Of a stretch of 64,000 nucleotides of DNA, positions 30,293 to 39,821 are shown one piece after another. Under the pieces are notes generated by a model. The model worked only from the letters and a program-made list of their open reading frames with translations. It was not told where the DNA came from and did no database searches. The stretch covers positions 1,608,988-1,672,987 of the forward strand of contig JAUSMV010000030.1 of assembly GCA_030645235.1 (NCBI GenBank). Direction: 5' to 3'. Within the stretch, counting starts at the first letter, position 1; each line of letters starts with the position of its first letter. Origin of the DNA: Parvibaculum sp. GTDB lineage: Bacteria > Pseudomonadota > Alphaproteobacteria > Parvibaculales > Parvibaculaceae. The position numbers and the translations under genes were made by a program.

Positions 30293-30709
30293 CTACGAAA
30301 CCGGCGGACCCTGTGCTTTGATGACGTCGGCGAGACAGGCTTCAGTGCTGGCAGCACCACCTGATTTTTTACGCGCATCAACATAGGTAGAGGCAAACGC
30401 ACCGTGACCCGTCTTGTAAAAATAGACAAAGAGCGCGCAATCGCCGCCGCTATATTGCCAGACCTCAGCATCAGGCTCCGTACGCTTCAAAGCGGGGGCA
30501 CCTAAACGCGCCGACAAAGCCGATGGCGTAACACCAAGCAGGGACTGCGGTTTCAATGGTCCGCCGCCAATAGCCGGTGCCGGCTCAAGCGCCGCATATT
30601 GGCTCGCATTGACGCCAACACCCGTTGACAATGCGCCGCTACCGCCTGCGCAACCGGCAAGGGCAAGCATCAAAACCAGAAGCGGAAAAAAGCGGACAAT
30701 CATTGTCAT
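30293..30709 (-). CDS. Hypothetical lipoprotein (138 aa)
   Basis: Lipoprotein with a clear signal, FFPLLVLMLALAGC, cysteine at residue 20. The mature part has a Gly/Ala-rich linker, then a compact domain with LLGVTPSALSARLGAPALKRTEPDAEVW, listed here only in outline, and QYSGGDCALFVYFYK. This layout recalls SmpA/BamE-like folds, in which LxGxTxxxVxxxLGxP is typical, but the match is partial and I give no symbol. It overlaps the EI24-type gene by 4 bases (ATGA), so it is co-translated with it. The stop abuts convergent nth. Confidence 0.75.
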   Translation of the reverse strand: MTMIVRFFPLLVLMLALAGCAGGSGALSTGVGVNASQYAALEPAPAIGGGPLKPQSLLGVTPSALSARLGAPALKRTEPDAEVWQYSGGDCALFVYFYKTGHGAFASTYVDARKKSGGAASTEACLADVIKAQGPPVS

Positions 30710-31365
30710 TTGAGGCCGATCCGTTTGGTCGTATGCACCATATAGGCGGTGGCAAAAAGCGGTGTCAGAAGATTGAGGAAAGGTACAGTGGCAAAAGCCG
30801 CGATGACAATTCCCGCAAGGAAGACACGCAGCATTTGTTGCTTACGCAACGCGCGCGCCTCCTGGATAGGCAGATGGCGCAGCGCCACAAGTTCAAAATA
30901 TTCGCGACCCAGCAAATAGCCGTTCACCACCCAAAAGAGGATGAGATTGATGCCCGGCAGAAGATAGAAGGGCAGAGCAATAATGTTGACGACAATGAGC
31001 ACGAGTGTGAAGCGCAATGAAACAAGAAGCGATTGTGCAAAAGGCTGATCACGACCTGCAGGATCAGCGGGATAATCGCTGGCCTCAACCTTGGCGGCGA
31101 TGCGTTCCAGAAATAATCCAGCAACAAGCGAAACCACAGGATGAACGAGCGGGATCAGAACGATAATTGCAAAAAACCGTGCGACCCATTCAATCATTGT
31201 GTCAGCCCATGTCGCCCCGAAAGTGGGAAGAGCCGCCAGAGCCCATTGAGCACCGGTGCCAAAGAGCCCCAGCACAACAATAGTACTAAGCAGCGAGAGC
31301 CAAAGGACCTGACGGAACGGTTGTGAAAAAACCTGAGCTAAAGCCCTGAATGCATCGGACAACAT
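30706..31365 (-). CDS. EI24/CysZ-like integral membrane protein
   Basis: Membrane protein of 219 residues with about four to five hydrophobic helices. The motif QPFRQVLWLSLLSTIVVLG near the N-terminus, LVAGLFLERIAAKVE in the middle and NLILFWVVNGYLLGREYFELVALRH (in outline) towards the C-terminus match the EI24 family, which includes the sulfate permease-like CysZ. Whether this member transports sulfate is unknown; there are no cysteine-biosynthesis genes nearby. It heads a two-gene unit with the lipoprotein gene and is divergent from the methyltransferase-like gene at 31464. Confidence 0.85.
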   Translation of the reverse strand: MLSDAFRALAQVFSQPFRQVLWLSLLSTIVVLGLFGTGAQWALAALPTFGATWADTMIEWVARFFAIIVLIPLVHPVVSLVAGLFLERIAAKVEASDYPADPAGRDQPFAQSLLVSLRFTLVLIVVNIIALPFYLLPGINLILFWVVNGYLLGREYFELVALRHLPIQEARALRKQQMLRVFLAGIVIAAFATVPFLNLLTPLFATAYMVHTTKRIGLK

Positions 31366-31463
31366 GAGCGGAACCCGCCTTCATTGAGAAAATTCTCTCT
31401 TGCAACCTAGTGGGCGCTTGGCCAAATCTCAAGGAAGGGGAATGAGATCGGGAGGATGAGCTT

Positions 31464-31913
31464 ATGCAACAAAATCTGTTACCGCCGCGCTTGTTTCAAA
31501 TCGGCCTTATTTTGATGGTCGTCCTTGACCTGATGTTGGGCGGAAGACCTGTCTTTGCGGGCGGTATTTCGCTGGTGGCGGGTATCATCCTCATTTTGGC
31601 CGGCATCGGCATCACCATCGGCGGCGCGGGCCAGTTCAGCCGGGTTAAAACGAATATCAATACATTCTACAAGCCTGATCATCTCGTCACCGATGGATTC
31701 TTTCGCTGGTCGCGCAATCCCATGTATCTGGGCTTTGCAATGGTGCTCACCGGCGCTGCCTTGGTGCTTAACAGTTGGGAAGGTCTCATCATCGCCACAG
31801 GCTTCGTCATCATTGCCGACCGCTGGTATATCGGCTTTGAGGAGGCTGTGATGACAGAAACCTTTGGCGAGGCTTACAAGGCCTATTGCCGGACAACGCG
31901 GCGTTGGCTTTGA
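31464..31913 (+). CDS. Isoprenylcysteine methyltransferase-like membrane protein
   Basis: Small membrane methyltransferase-like protein of 149 residues. Three hydrophobic helices fill the first half (LFQIGLILMVVLDLML, GGISLVAGIILILAGIGITI). The C-terminal half has the ICMT/PEMT signature: LVTDGFFRWSRNPMYLGF, then the helix and FGEAYKAYCRTTRRW. Family enzymes transfer methyl from SAM to lipids or lipid-linked substrates. The bacterial substrate is unknown. It is transcribed alone, 60 bp ahead of the adenosine kinase gene. Confidence 0.88.
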   Translation: MQQNLLPPRLFQIGLILMVVLDLMLGGRPVFAGGISLVAGIILILAGIGITIGGAGQFSRVKTNINTFYKPDHLVTDGFFRWSRNPMYLGFAMVLTGAALVLNSWEGLIIATGFVIIADRWYIGFEEAVMTETFGEAYKAYCRTTRRWL

Positions 31914-31973
31914 GAGCGGGCCTGCTTATACTCCGCCCGTTATTTTGACGCCCAACCAGCAGAGCCAATCCAT

Positions 31974-32969
31974 ATGAGCCTCCCCAAATTCGATGTTGCC
32001 GGTATCGGCAATGCGCTTGTCGACGTGATCGCCAATGCCGACGATGCGTTTCTCGCCAGCGAAGGCATCCAGAAGGGCTCGATGACCCTCATTGATGCCG
32101 CGCGCGCCGATGCGCTTTACGGCCGCATGGGTGAGGCGATTGAAAGCTCAGGTGGCTCCTGTGGCAATACAATCGCGGGTCTTGCGTCATTAGGCGGTAC
32201 GGGCGCATTTTTCGGCAAAGTGAAAAATGATCAGCTTGGCGATGTCTATGTCCATGACATTAAAACGCTGGGCGTCGCATTTCCTGCAAAGATCGCGACC
32301 GATGGCGCGCCGACGGGCCGCTGCCTTGTGCTTGTGACGCCTGATGCTGAACGCTCAATGAGCACGTATCTTGGTGCGGCTCAGAGCCTCACGCCCGACG
32401 ACATTGACGCCGATGTGATCAAGGCCTCCGCGATCACCTATATGGAAGGTTATCTCTGGGATCAGCAGAGCGCGAAAGACGCGTTTCTGAAAGCAGCAAA
32501 AATCTCACGCGATGCAGGGCGCATTGTCTCACTTACCTTGTCCGATAGTTTTTGCGTAGGCCGCTTCCGCGCTGAATTCCGCAATCTCGTTAAAAACGAG
32601 GTTGATCTCCTCTTCGCCAATGAAAGCGAGTTGCTGTCGCTCTATGAGACGACATCTTTTGATGAAGCGCTTACGCAATTGCGCCGAGAATGCAAACACG
32701 CTGCTGTCACGCGCTCGGAAGAAGGTGCCATCATTATCGCTAATGGCGAGGCGCATAAAATTGCCGCCGATAAGATCGACAAAGTGGTTGATACAACCGG
32801 CGCGGGTGATCTTTTTTCCGCCGGATTCCTTTACGGATTGGCGCGGAATATGGGCCCCGTGAAATCCGGCCAGCTTGGCGCAATGGCGGCGGCTGAAATC
32901 ATCAGCCACTACGGACCGCGTCCGCTTGTCTCTCTCAAAAAACTTGCCGTTCAAAAAGGCTTACTTTGA
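31974..32969 (+). CDS. Adenosine kinase (PfkB/ribokinase family)
   Basis: Sugar/nucleoside kinase of 331 residues of the PfkB family, closest by pattern to alphaproteobacterial adenosine kinases. GIGNALVDVIANADD opens the domain; GGSCGNTIAGLASLGG is the first PfkB signature, and DTTGAGDLFSAGFLYGLA the second, with the catalytic Asp of the GAGD anion hole. Adenosine salvage to AMP is the expected reaction, though other nucleosides or sugars cannot be excluded. It ends 34 bp before convergent coaA. Confidence 0.88.
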   Translation: MSLPKFDVAGIGNALVDVIANADDAFLASEGIQKGSMTLIDAARADALYGRMGEAIESSGGSCGNTIAGLASLGGTGAFFGKVKNDQLGDVYVHDIKTLGVAFPAKIATDGAPTGRCLVLVTPDAERSMSTYLGAAQSLTPDDIDADVIKASAITYMEGYLWDQQSAKDAFLKAAKISRDAGRIVSLTLSDSFCVGRFRAEFRNLVKNEVDLLFANESELLSLYETTSFDEALTQLRRECKHAAVTRSEEGAIIIANGEAHKIAADKIDKVVDTTGAGDLFSAGFLYGLARNMGPVKSGQLGAMAAAEIISHYGPRPLVSLKKLAVQKGLL

Positions 32970-33003
32970 AAAAACATGTTTCTCAAAAAAGTCTGAAGAG
33001 CTT

Positions 33004-33999
33004 TCAGAGCTTCCTGAGCATGACGTCGCGGATGCGATGATCCTCGCCTTTTTTGAGGATCGCCTGCGCTCGCTGACGCGTCGGTAAAATATTTTTGTTC
33101 AGGTTAGCAAGATTAATAGACGTCCAGATTCCGTCTGCCGTCGCCACTGCCTCTTCATCTGACAATTTGGCGAAGCGATGAAAGAAAGCGTCCGGGTCTT
33201 TGAACGAAGTTGAGCGCAGGCTCAAAAAGCGTTCGATATACCAGCGCCGGATTGAAGCTTCGTCTGCATCAAGATAAATCGAAAAATCAAAAAAGTCTGA
33301 AACAAAAGGCTGTGGTGCTTCGCCTTCAGCAGGCTTCCATGGCTGCAGCACGTTGAGACCCTCAACGATTAGAATATCAGGCTGATCAACGATGATCATT
33401 TCACCCGGTAAAATATCATATGTGAAATGCGAATAGACCGGCGCTTCAACATTACGCACACCTGCTTTCACATCCGACAAAAATTGAATGAGACGACGCG
33501 CATCAAAACTTTCGGGGAAACCTTTGCGCCCCATAAGATTGCGCTCTTCAAGAACGCGATTGGGATAGAGAAACCCGTCTGTCGTGATGAGATCGACTTT
33601 GGGATGGTTCGGCCAGCGGGCGAGCAATGTGCGCATGATGCGCGCTGAAGTACTCTTACCCACTGCGACTGAACCGGCAATGCCGATGATGTAAGGCACC
33701 TTGTCCTGAGAGCGACCTAGGAAATCGGACGTAACGCGGTAAAGCTCCTGCGTCTCGCGCACATAGAGATTGATAAGGCGCGAGAGTGGCAAATAAATTT
33801 CACTCACTTCATCAAGCGAAACGCGCTCACCAAAACCGCGCAGCTCTTCAAGTTCGGCTTCGCTCAAAGGCAGTGGCGTATCTTTGCGCAGCTTGCCCCA
33901 TTCAGCGGCCGTGAAATGGCGATAGGGGGAGGCCGCATCTTCCGCATTGGTGACGGGCTTAGCATCAGCCTTTGATGGCAACTCACTGGCTTTCGTCAT
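33004..33999 (-). CDS. coaA: Type I pantothenate kinase
   Basis: First enzyme of coenzyme A synthesis, phosphorylating pantothenate; usually feedback-inhibited by CoA. The 331-residue product has the P-loop [12 protein letters not shown] (about residues 108-119), a Walker-B-like DGFLYPN segment, the [16 protein letters not shown] core and the C-terminal [17 protein letters not shown]. It overlaps hisE by 4 bases (ATGA) and is therefore translated with it. Linkage of coaA to the his cluster is conserved in Rhizobiales and related orders. Confidence 0.96.
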   Translation of the reverse strand: MTKASELPSKADAKPVTNAEDAASPYRHFTAAEWGKLRKDTPLPLSEAELEELRGFGERVSLDEVSEIYLPLSRLINLYVRETQELYRVTSDFLGRSQDKVPYIIGIAGSVAVGKSTSARIMRTLLARWPNHPKVDLITTDGFLYPNRVLEERNLMGRKGFPESFDARRLIQFLSDVKAGVRNVEAPVYSHFTYDILPGEMIIVDQPDILIVEGLNVLQPWKPAEGEAPQPFVSDFFDFSIYLDADEASIRRWYIERFLSLRSTSFKDPDAFFHRFAKLSDEEAVATADGIWTSINLANLNKNILPTRQRAQAILKKGEDHRIRDVMLRKL

Positions 34000-34334
34000 A
34001 CGCCTGTTTCCTTGCCACGTGCCGCTTTTTCATCAATGCCGGAGCGGCCTTCACGGCGCGCAAGTTCGGCATAGACTTCAGACGGGCTTACATCGACAGC
34101 AGCAAGCGTCACAAGCCAATGATAAAGAAGATCGGCACTTTCCGAGATCACCGCATTGCGATCTTTGCCCAGTGCCGCGATAATGGTTTCGATGGCCTCT
34201 TCGCCGAGCTTGCGGGCGCAGAGAGCAGGACCGCCAGCCATGAGTTTGGCGGAGTAGGACGCAGACGCCTCCCCGCCCTTGCGTGACGCAATGACCTCAA
34301 AAAGCCGGTCTAACTCTGTTGCATCGAGTGCCAT
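33996..34334 (-). CDS. hisE: Phosphoribosyl-ATP pyrophosphatase
   Basis: Second step of histidine synthesis, converting phosphoribosyl-ATP to phosphoribosyl-AMP. The 112-residue protein has the MazG-like helices with [14 protein letters not shown] and [15 protein letters not shown] (metal-binding Glu and Asp). ATG 34334 has GAGG 8 bases upstream; an in-frame start at 34388 gives a non-conserved extension. The 140-bp gap behind it separates it from a pentapeptide-repeat gene, not from hisF as in related genomes. It is coupled to coaA. Confidence 0.94.
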   Translation of the reverse strand: MALDATELDRLFEVIASRKGGEASASYSAKLMAGGPALCARKLGEEAIETIIAALGKDRNAVISESADLLYHWLVTLAAVDVSPSEVYAELARREGRSGIDEKAARGKETGV

Positions 34335-34474
34335 TGGGGCAACCTCGTCGTAGAAAAGCCGCCCAATTGGGACCCTCACAGACCCCACTACGGCGGCTTT
34401 GACTAGCAGATTTGATGCTGCGATGCCAGAGAAGCGTCACAAACCGGTAAATCACCAGTTTTTGAGGCGTTCCC

Positions 34475-35551
34475 TCAGGTACGGGTGGCGAGCTTGATGC
34501 CGGACATTTCGCCCATCTTGGTACCTGTCGTAACGGCACCCTTCATGTTTGCGCCGCGTAAATCAGCACCGCGCAGGTCCGTGTTGGCAAGGTTGGCACG
34601 GAGCAGGATCGTATCGCGCATGTCGGCGGCGGCAAGAATGGCATTTTCAAAATTGGAATCTGCAAGGATGCAACCTTTGAAAACAGCACTGGCCAGAACC
34701 GAGCCACGGAAATTGACGCGGCTTAAATCCATATCGGTAAAATCGGCACGGTGCCCCTGACGCTGGCTGGTCTGAATCCATAGTAAATGCTGCTGCAGCA
34801 TTTTGGACATGCGTTCGGGACCGGGCGCGGTGCGGGCTTTGGTGGCGCGCATCATATCGCCTTTGCTTGTCGTCGCTTCGTCCATAACGGCACGGCGGAA
34901 ATCAGCATCCGACAAATTCGCACCTGTGAGTTCCACGCCGGTGAGTTCAGCGCCGTTGAAACTGGCGCCGCGCAAATCAGCGCCTTGCAAACTGACGCCA
35001 CTCAACGCAGCCCCTTCAAAATCAGCACCATGTAGCTTGCATTCGGCAAGTTTGGTGCCGCGCATCTTGGCGTTACGAAAGCTCGATGTTTCGCGGTTGG
35101 ATTGGATACCATCGGCACGGATCACCACGCCGCGACGCAGATCGGCACCGTTGAGTTGGGCATCCATAAGTTCGGCATTTTCAAAACAGGCACCGCGCAA
35201 ATCGGCCTGTGAAAAGTCGGTACGGGTGAGATTGGCGCCGTCAAAATTGGCGCTGAAGAGATTGGTACCGATAAAGCGAGCGTCTTCGAGACTGGCTCCC
35301 TCAAATGAGCAGGCAATGAAATGTGCGCCGCTGAAGTTCAACCCGCGAAAATCCAAACCCGACAGATCGCAATCCTTCATCACCACACACCAGCCGTTTG
35401 GTATGCCTTTGAGAAAGCGATTATTCAGCTCACAGAGTTTGACGATCGCTTCCTGACTCAGACGGCGACCGATAATAGCCTGAGGTTCTTTCTGGGAATC
35501 CGGCCGTTGCTTGGTCGCGGGCGGGCGTGCGGAGGCAGGATTTGCGGACAT
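34475..35551 (-). CDS. Pentapeptide-repeat protein
   Basis: Cytoplasmic protein of 358 residues built largely of A(D/N)LXX repeats, from about residue 65 to the C-terminus, with a break at about 225-265 containing ERMSKMLQQHLLWIQTSQRQG. Examples are SGLDFRGLNFSGAHF, ANFDGANLTRTDFSQADLRG and TDLRGADLRGANMKGA. Such repeats form a right-handed quadrilateral beta-helix; some members (Qnr, MfpA) mimic DNA and protect gyrase, but most have no known function. A conserved N-terminal helix, RLSQEAIVKLCELNNRFLKG, precedes them. It starts at ATG 35551 with GAAAGG 8 bases upstream. It stands between hisF and hisE. The 233 bp behind it are AT-rich with two copies of TAGGGGCTTA. Confidence 0.92.
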   Translation of the reverse strand: MSANPASARPPATKQRPDSQKEPQAIIGRRLSQEAIVKLCELNNRFLKGIPNGWCVVMKDCDLSGLDFRGLNFSGAHFIACSFEGASLEDARFIGTNLFSANFDGANLTRTDFSQADLRGACFENAELMDAQLNGADLRRGVVIRADGIQSNRETSSFRNAKMRGTKLAECKLHGADFEGAALSGVSLQGADLRGASFNGAELTGVELTGANLSDADFRRAVMDEATTSKGDMMRATKARTAPGPERMSKMLQQHLLWIQTSQRQGHRADFTDMDLSRVNFRGSVLASAVFKGCILADSNFENAILAAADMRDTILLRANLANTDLRGADLRGANMKGAVTTGTKMGEMSGIKLATRT

Positions 35552-35784
35552 AGATATACCTTTCGAGGATAGTTCCCCTCGTTACAGGAGCCGTGATATT
35601 TTAATTTTAGGGGCTTATGCCTTCAAAATTTATTAAGGAGCCCAAATAATTGTTTAGCCATAGGGGCTTAGCTGGAGGCATTTAATGCCCGCCATTTGAG
35701 CGGCTCTAAATTGACCGACAAAATGATGTTTCTTCATAATTTTTCGATCACATCAAACCGAGAGCGGGCTTTTAGCCACAGAGT

Positions 35785-36543
35785 TCAGAGCCGCATGGGA
35801 ATGCCTGCAGCCGCCATATGGGCCTTAGCCTCGCCTACGGAATATGTGCCGAAATGAAAAATAGAGGCAGCAAGTACAGCGCTGGCGTGACCTTCTTTAA
35901 TACCTGCCACCAGATCATCAAGCGAGCCGACACCGCCGGACGCGATGACGGGAATTGTCACGGCGTCTGAGACCGCCCGGGTCAGCGGAATATTATAACC
36001 CGCTTTGGAGCCGTCGCGATCCATGGAGGTGAGGAGAATTTCACCCGCCCCCAAAGATGTCACTTGCCGCGCAAAATCGACCGCTTTGATGCCGGTGCGG
36101 TTGCGACCGCCATGGGTGAAAATCTCCCAATCATTCGGACCGACTTCTTTGGCATCAATCGCCACAACGATACATTGATTACCGAATTTCTCTGCCGCCT
36201 CTCGGACAAAGTTGGGTCGTTCGACGGCCGCTGTGTTGATCGAAACTTTGTCGGCACCGGCGAGAAGAAGCTTGCGCACATCGTCAACGGTGCGCACACC
36301 ACCGCCCACGGTGAGCGGCATGAAACATTGTTCAGCCGTTTGGGCGACAACATCAAAAATGATCGCGCGTTCTTCATGACTTGCCGTGATATCGAGGAAG
36401 CATAGCTCATCGGCACCCGCCGCATCATAAGCGCGCGCCGCCTGCACAGGATCACCCGCATCAATGAGGTCCACAAAATTGACGCCTTTGACGACACGTC
36501 CGTCTTTGACATCGAGACAGGGGATGACGCGGGCCTTGAGCAT
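35785..36543 (-). CDS. hisF: Imidazole glycerol phosphate synthase cyclase subunit
   Basis: TIM-barrel subunit that uses ammonia from HisH to form imidazole glycerol phosphate and AICAR. The 252-residue product begins [20 protein letters not shown], with the catalytic Asp11 and the [13 protein letters not shown] phosphate-binding loop; the second catalytic aspartate is in [14 protein letters not shown]. It overlaps hisA by one base (TGATG). It is the last gene of the main hisB-H-A-F block; hisE lies beyond a pentapeptide gene. Confidence 0.98.
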   Translation of the reverse strand: MLKARVIPCLDVKDGRVVKGVNFVDLIDAGDPVQAARAYDAAGADELCFLDITASHEERAIIFDVVAQTAEQCFMPLTVGGGVRTVDDVRKLLLAGADKVSINTAAVERPNFVREAAEKFGNQCIVVAIDAKEVGPNDWEIFTHGGRNRTGIKAVDFARQVTSLGAGEILLTSMDRDGSKAGYNIPLTRAVSDAVTIPVIASGGVGSLDDLVAGIKEGHASAVLAASIFHFGTYSVGEAKAHMAAAGIPMRL

Positions 36544-37274
36544 CAGGCAGCCTCACGCAGCAGGCGCAAGGCTTCAGCGGGATCAACGCGGCCATCGTAA
36601 AGTGCACGGCCTGAAATCGCACCTTCAAGGCGTTTGCAATTAGCAGCAATAAGACGGTGAATATCATCGATCGATGAAAAGCCGCCCGACGCAATCACCG
36701 GAATGGAAATTGCGTTCGCGAGCGCTACAGTTGCTTCAATGTTGAGGCCTTCGAGCACACCATCGCGCGCGATGTCTGTGTAGATAATCGCCGAAACGCC
36801 GGCGTCCTGAAAACGGTTAGCCATTTCCAACACTGTGAGGTCGGAGACTTCCGCCCAACCTTCAACCGCGACACGTCCGTCTTTGGCATCGAGACCCACG
36901 GCGATGCGGCCGGGAAATTTTTTGCACGCTTCGATCACGAGAGCGGGATTTTTTACCGCCGCTGTACCGATGATAACGCGCGTGATGCCTTTCGTGAGCC
37001 ACGTCTCAATCGTCGCAAGGTCGCGGATACCGCCGCCAAGCTGAACTGGAATTTTGATCGCCTTGAGAATGGCATCAACAGCCGCAGCGTTGACGGGACG
37101 ACCTTCAAACGCGCCGTTCAGATCGACGAGATGCAAATATTGAAAACCCTGCGCCACGAAAGAGCGCGCTTGCGCTGCCGGATCATCATTGAACACAGTC
37201 GCCTCTTCCATTAGCCCGCGCACAAGGCGCACGCATTTGCCGTCTTTGAGGTCGATTGCGGGAAAGAGGATCAT
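36543..37274 (-). CDS. hisA: ProFAR isomerase (phosphoribosylformimino AICAR ribotide isomerase)
   Basis: TIM-barrel isomerase that opens the ribose of ProFAR in histidine synthesis. The 243-residue product begins [20 protein letters not shown], with the general-base Asp8, and has [10 protein letters not shown] and the general-acid Asp in [12 protein letters not shown]. It is a homologue of HisF with both half-barrel phosphate sites retained. It overlaps hisF by one base and lies one base after hisH, so hisH-hisA-hisF are translated together, matching the need for a HisH-HisF complex. Confidence 0.98.
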   Translation of the reverse strand: MILFPAIDLKDGKCVRLVRGLMEEATVFNDDPAAQARSFVAQGFQYLHLVDLNGAFEGRPVNAAAVDAILKAIKIPVQLGGGIRDLATIETWLTKGITRVIIGTAAVKNPALVIEACKKFPGRIAVGLDAKDGRVAVEGWAEVSDLTVLEMANRFQDAGVSAIIYTDIARDGVLEGLNIEATVALANAISIPVIASGGFSSIDDIHRLIAANCKRLEGAISGRALYDGRVDPAEALRLLREAA

Positions 37275-37275
37275 A

Positions 37276-37929
37276 TCAGGGACGCCAGTTCAAAAAATTG
37301 CCGATAAGTTTCAGGCCAAGCGCCTGACTCTTTTCAGGGTGGAATTGTGTGCCTACCATATTGTCGCGCCCGACCATCGCGGTGACGGGGCCGCCATAAT
37401 CGGTGCGCGCAACGACATCGCTCTCGTTGTGAGCTTGCATCGCATAAGAGTGAACGAAATAGGCGTGAAGGCCTTTCTCGCCGAGCTTGATACCATCGAG
37501 CAGCACATGAGGCCTCAAGGCCGTCAGTGTGTTCCAACCCATATGGGGAATTTTCAATGCGGGGTCGAGCGGCGTGATCGCGCTCACATCACCTTCAAGC
37601 CAGCCGAGACCTTTATGCACGCCGTATTCGATACCGCGTGTCGCCATGAGTTGCATACCGACGCAAATGCCGAAAAAAGGTTTGGCCTTGGCGCGCACAC
37701 AATCGTTGAGCGTCTCGACCATGCCGTCAATCGCATCTAGCCCCGCGCGGCAATCGCCAAATGCACCTACACCCGGCAGCACGATACGGTCAGCACCGCG
37801 CACGGTTTTGGGCGATCCTGTTACTTCGATGCGCATGTTGGCACCCACCTCGCGCGCCGCACGCTCGAAAGCCTTAGCGGCGGAACGGAGGTTGCCCGAC
37901 CCGTAATCGATGATCGTCACAAGCTGCAT
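37276..37929 (-). CDS. hisH: Imidazole glycerol phosphate synthase glutamine amidotransferase subunit
   Basis: Class I glutamine amidotransferase that passes ammonia to HisF. The 217-residue protein has the nucleophile elbow [12 protein letters not shown] with catalytic cysteine, and the His-x-Glu pair in [27 protein letters not shown] at the start and [10 protein letters not shown] complete the family pattern. It lies between DUF2628 and hisA with gaps of 3 and 1 bases, clearly one operon. Confidence 0.97.
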   Translation of the reverse strand: MQLVTIIDYGSGNLRSAAKAFERAAREVGANMRIEVTGSPKTVRGADRIVLPGVGAFGDCRAGLDAIDGMVETLNDCVRAKAKPFFGICVGMQLMATRGIEYGVHKGLGWLEGDVSAITPLDPALKIPHMGWNTLTALRPHVLLDGIKLGEKGLHAYFVHSYAMQAHNESDVVARTDYGGPVTAMVGRDNMVGTQFHPEKSQALGLKLIGNFLNWRP

Positions 37930-37932
37930 GGT

Positions 37933-38409
37933 TCAATTCCCCGCATGGGGAAAGAGACCAAGCGGCACACGCTCTTCGCGATGCGGCCAGACGGGTGCTG
38001 TGATGCTTTTGGCTTTGACAGGCGCGGCGGCCGTTACCGGCGCCGTCCAATGACGGAAGAAATCGCGCTCCGCTTCATTGAGATCACTGCCCGATGCCAC
38101 GCCGATTTCCTTGTAACCATTGCGCGCGAGCGTCCAGCGTTCAATGTCATGAGCGATGATGGCGACAGAACCCTGCAACAAAAAGAAGACAACCGTAATC
38201 AGTTCTTCCGCGATGCCGACGATATCAGCCACCCAGACAAGCGTGACGGAAAGAGCAAACCAGAATGAGGCAGCAATCCAAAGACGTTTGGTCAGGAGCC
38301 AGAGCAGTGTAAAAAATGCGGCAGGCCAGCAGAAGCCCTCACGCACAAAGACGAAGCCCTTACCGTCGGCCGGAGCACCGCTCAATTCGTGAACCGTATA
38401 AAAGCGCAT
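37933..38409 (-). CDS. DUF2628 membrane protein of the his operon
   Basis: Protein of 158 residues with a soluble N-terminus (MRFYTVHELSGAPADGKGFV), then FCWPAAFFTLLWLLTKRLW and two or three further hydrophobic helices, which is the DUF2628 pattern. A conserved ERWTLARNGYKEIG segment follows the membrane region. It lies between hisB and hisH in many Alphaproteobacteria, so its place here is conserved, but no role in histidine synthesis has been shown. It is 3 bp from hisH and 116 bp from hisB. Confidence 0.88.
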   Translation of the reverse strand: MRFYTVHELSGAPADGKGFVFVREGFCWPAAFFTLLWLLTKRLWIAASFWFALSVTLVWVADIVGIAEELITVVFFLLQGSVAIIAHDIERWTLARNGYKEIGVASGSDLNEAERDFFRHWTAPVTAAAPVKAKSITAPVWPHREERVPLGLFPHAGN

Positions 38410-38525
38410 CAGACTGAATCCTTGGGATCCTTAGCCGCGCAGACCTTAAGCTCTGCATTCCTGCTCTATCTAGGCCAAGCACGCCAAAAAGGCCAGCCTC
38501 GGACGCTGAGACGCGATAGCGCGGT

Positions 38526-39137
38526 TCAACTGCCGAGTTTGCCTTTGGTCGAGGGAATACGGTCGGCCATGCGCGGGTCAATCTCAATGGCCTCGCGAAG
38601 CGCGCGCGCCAGTCCCTTAAAACAGCTTTCGACAATGTGATGGTTGTTCTCGCCATACATATTTTCGATATGTAGCGTGATACCTGCATTCTGCGCGAAG
38701 GCCTGAAACCACTCTTTGAAGAGTTCGGTATCCATGTCGCCGAGCTTAGGCTTTGTAAAGTTGACTTTCCAGATCAGGTAAGGACGCTGGGAGACGTCGA
38801 TGGAGACGCGCGTGCAGGTCTCATCCATTGGAATGATGGCACTTGCATAACGGCGGATACCTTTGAAATCACCCAAGGCTTGGCGCACAGCTTCGCCGAT
38901 GACGATGCCGCTATCCTCGGTCGTATGGTGAAAATCAATGTGCAGGTCTCCGACGGCGCGCACCTTAAGGTCGATCAGCGAATGGCGCGACAGCTGTTCA
39001 AGCATATGGTCGAGAAACCCGATGCCCGTATCAACGTCATATTCACCCGTTCCATCGAGATCGAGAGAGACAAAAATCTCTGTCTCTTTCGTTTTACGTT
39101 CAATGGTGGCTACGCGGCCTTCGCTTAGATCGTTCAT
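38526..39137 (-). CDS. hisB: Imidazoleglycerol-phosphate dehydratase
   Basis: Manganese enzyme removing water from imidazole glycerol phosphate. The 203-residue, monofunctional form has the duplicated metal motifs [14 protein letters not shown] plus [18 protein letters not shown] in the first half, and [24 protein letters not shown] in the second (shown in outline). It starts the leftward his block. No his leader peptide or T-box is seen in the 615-bp gap upstream. Confidence 0.97.
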   Translation of the reverse strand: MNDLSEGRVATIERKTKETEIFVSLDLDGTGEYDVDTGIGFLDHMLEQLSRHSLIDLKVRAVGDLHIDFHHTTEDSGIVIGEAVRQALGDFKGIRRYASAIIPMDETCTRVSIDVSQRPYLIWKVNFTKPKLGDMDTELFKEWFQAFAQNAGITLHIENMYGENNHHIVESCFKGLARALREAIEIDPRMADRIPSTKGKLGS

Positions 39138-39752
39138 GTGTTTTGCTCAAATTCGCTCAAGATTTCGTTCCCGTGCGGGCGAGTATTAGCGCAGGCCCCG
39201 ACGGGCAACCAGTCCCATTTAGAAGAATCCGATTTGCCTCAAACCGCCAAGCCATAAATCTTATGGCATTCCAGCAGCTTGCAAGGCGTTAACCAATCCT
39301 CTTAAGAGATGCTCAGATTTTACTTCAAGACCTGAAGAACAGAAATGATCTTTTGCTTTTAAGTCTTTGTATTTTAGACACCAGACGCGAAGAGCATAGT
39401 AATCGGTTGGCCCGCTACCACTATATAAGGCAGCCGGGGATGAGGAAAATTTTCTTCGCAGTTGCGAAATGAAATTGTCGCTTTTCGGCTTATACTGTTA
39501 GACTTCAGACGGGCGGAGAACTTGCTTTGGGAATGATGGCATGGCGCATCTTTCATTATGGCGACGTCTTTTTAGGATCGGCCCCAAACGCCAGTCCTTT
39601 TATGAAAGCCAGCACGCGTTTCGGTCCGTGATCGATCTGGACGTCGAGCGTCTACCGCGGCCCGAACTGAAGAAACCTGCACTAAACCCCCAAGATCAGC
39701 CAAAATTTTAAGTCTCAGATTCGTAATGCAAGTCCCGCTTGCGTTAGTCTGT
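39138..39752. other. Long intergenic gap between hisB and hslV
   Basis: About 615 bp before the hslV promoter, AT-rich in its left two-thirds. It contains a short dyad (CTTCA 39323-39327, TGAAG 39333-39337) and a 56-codon open frame at 39541-39711. No RNA gene, riboswitch or repeat is recognisable. Confidence 0.5.
39541..39711 (+). CDS. Possible small protein (56 aa), unrecognised
   Basis: Short open frame with ATG 39541 and stop TAA 39709. The product starts MAHLSLWRRLFRIGPKRQ and ends NPQDQPKF; it is basic at the N-terminus and rich in proline and charged residues at the C-terminus, with no signal or membrane segment. GGGAA stands about 11 bases upstream, a weak ribosome site. It could be chance, though nothing else explains this gap. 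I recognise no family. Confidence 0.25.
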   Translation: MAHLSLWRRLFRIGPKRQSFYESQHAFRSVIDLDVERLPRPELKKPALNPQDQPKF

Positions 39753-39781
39753 CTTGACCGGAACCGATAAAGTCGCCACAT
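39753..39781 (+). promoter_or_regulatory. RpoH-type promoter of hslVU
   Basis: CTTGAC at 39753-39758 exactly matches the alphaproteobacterial RpoH -35 element; 17 bases on, CCACAT (39776-39781) partly fits the -10 (CCCATNT/CYTATNT). Transcription would begin near 39788. That places the ATG at 39780 outside the mRNA and supports the hslV start at 39822. Confidence 0.55.
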
Positions 39782-39821
39782 GAAGGGTCATACACCCTTT
39801 GCCCTTATCGGAACCTCCCTC

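Noticed and set aside
39374-39781. Two minus-strand open frames in the hisB-hslV gap (39374-39556 and 39572-39781)
   Set aside because: Poor ribosome sites, no domain, and one runs across the hslV promoter.
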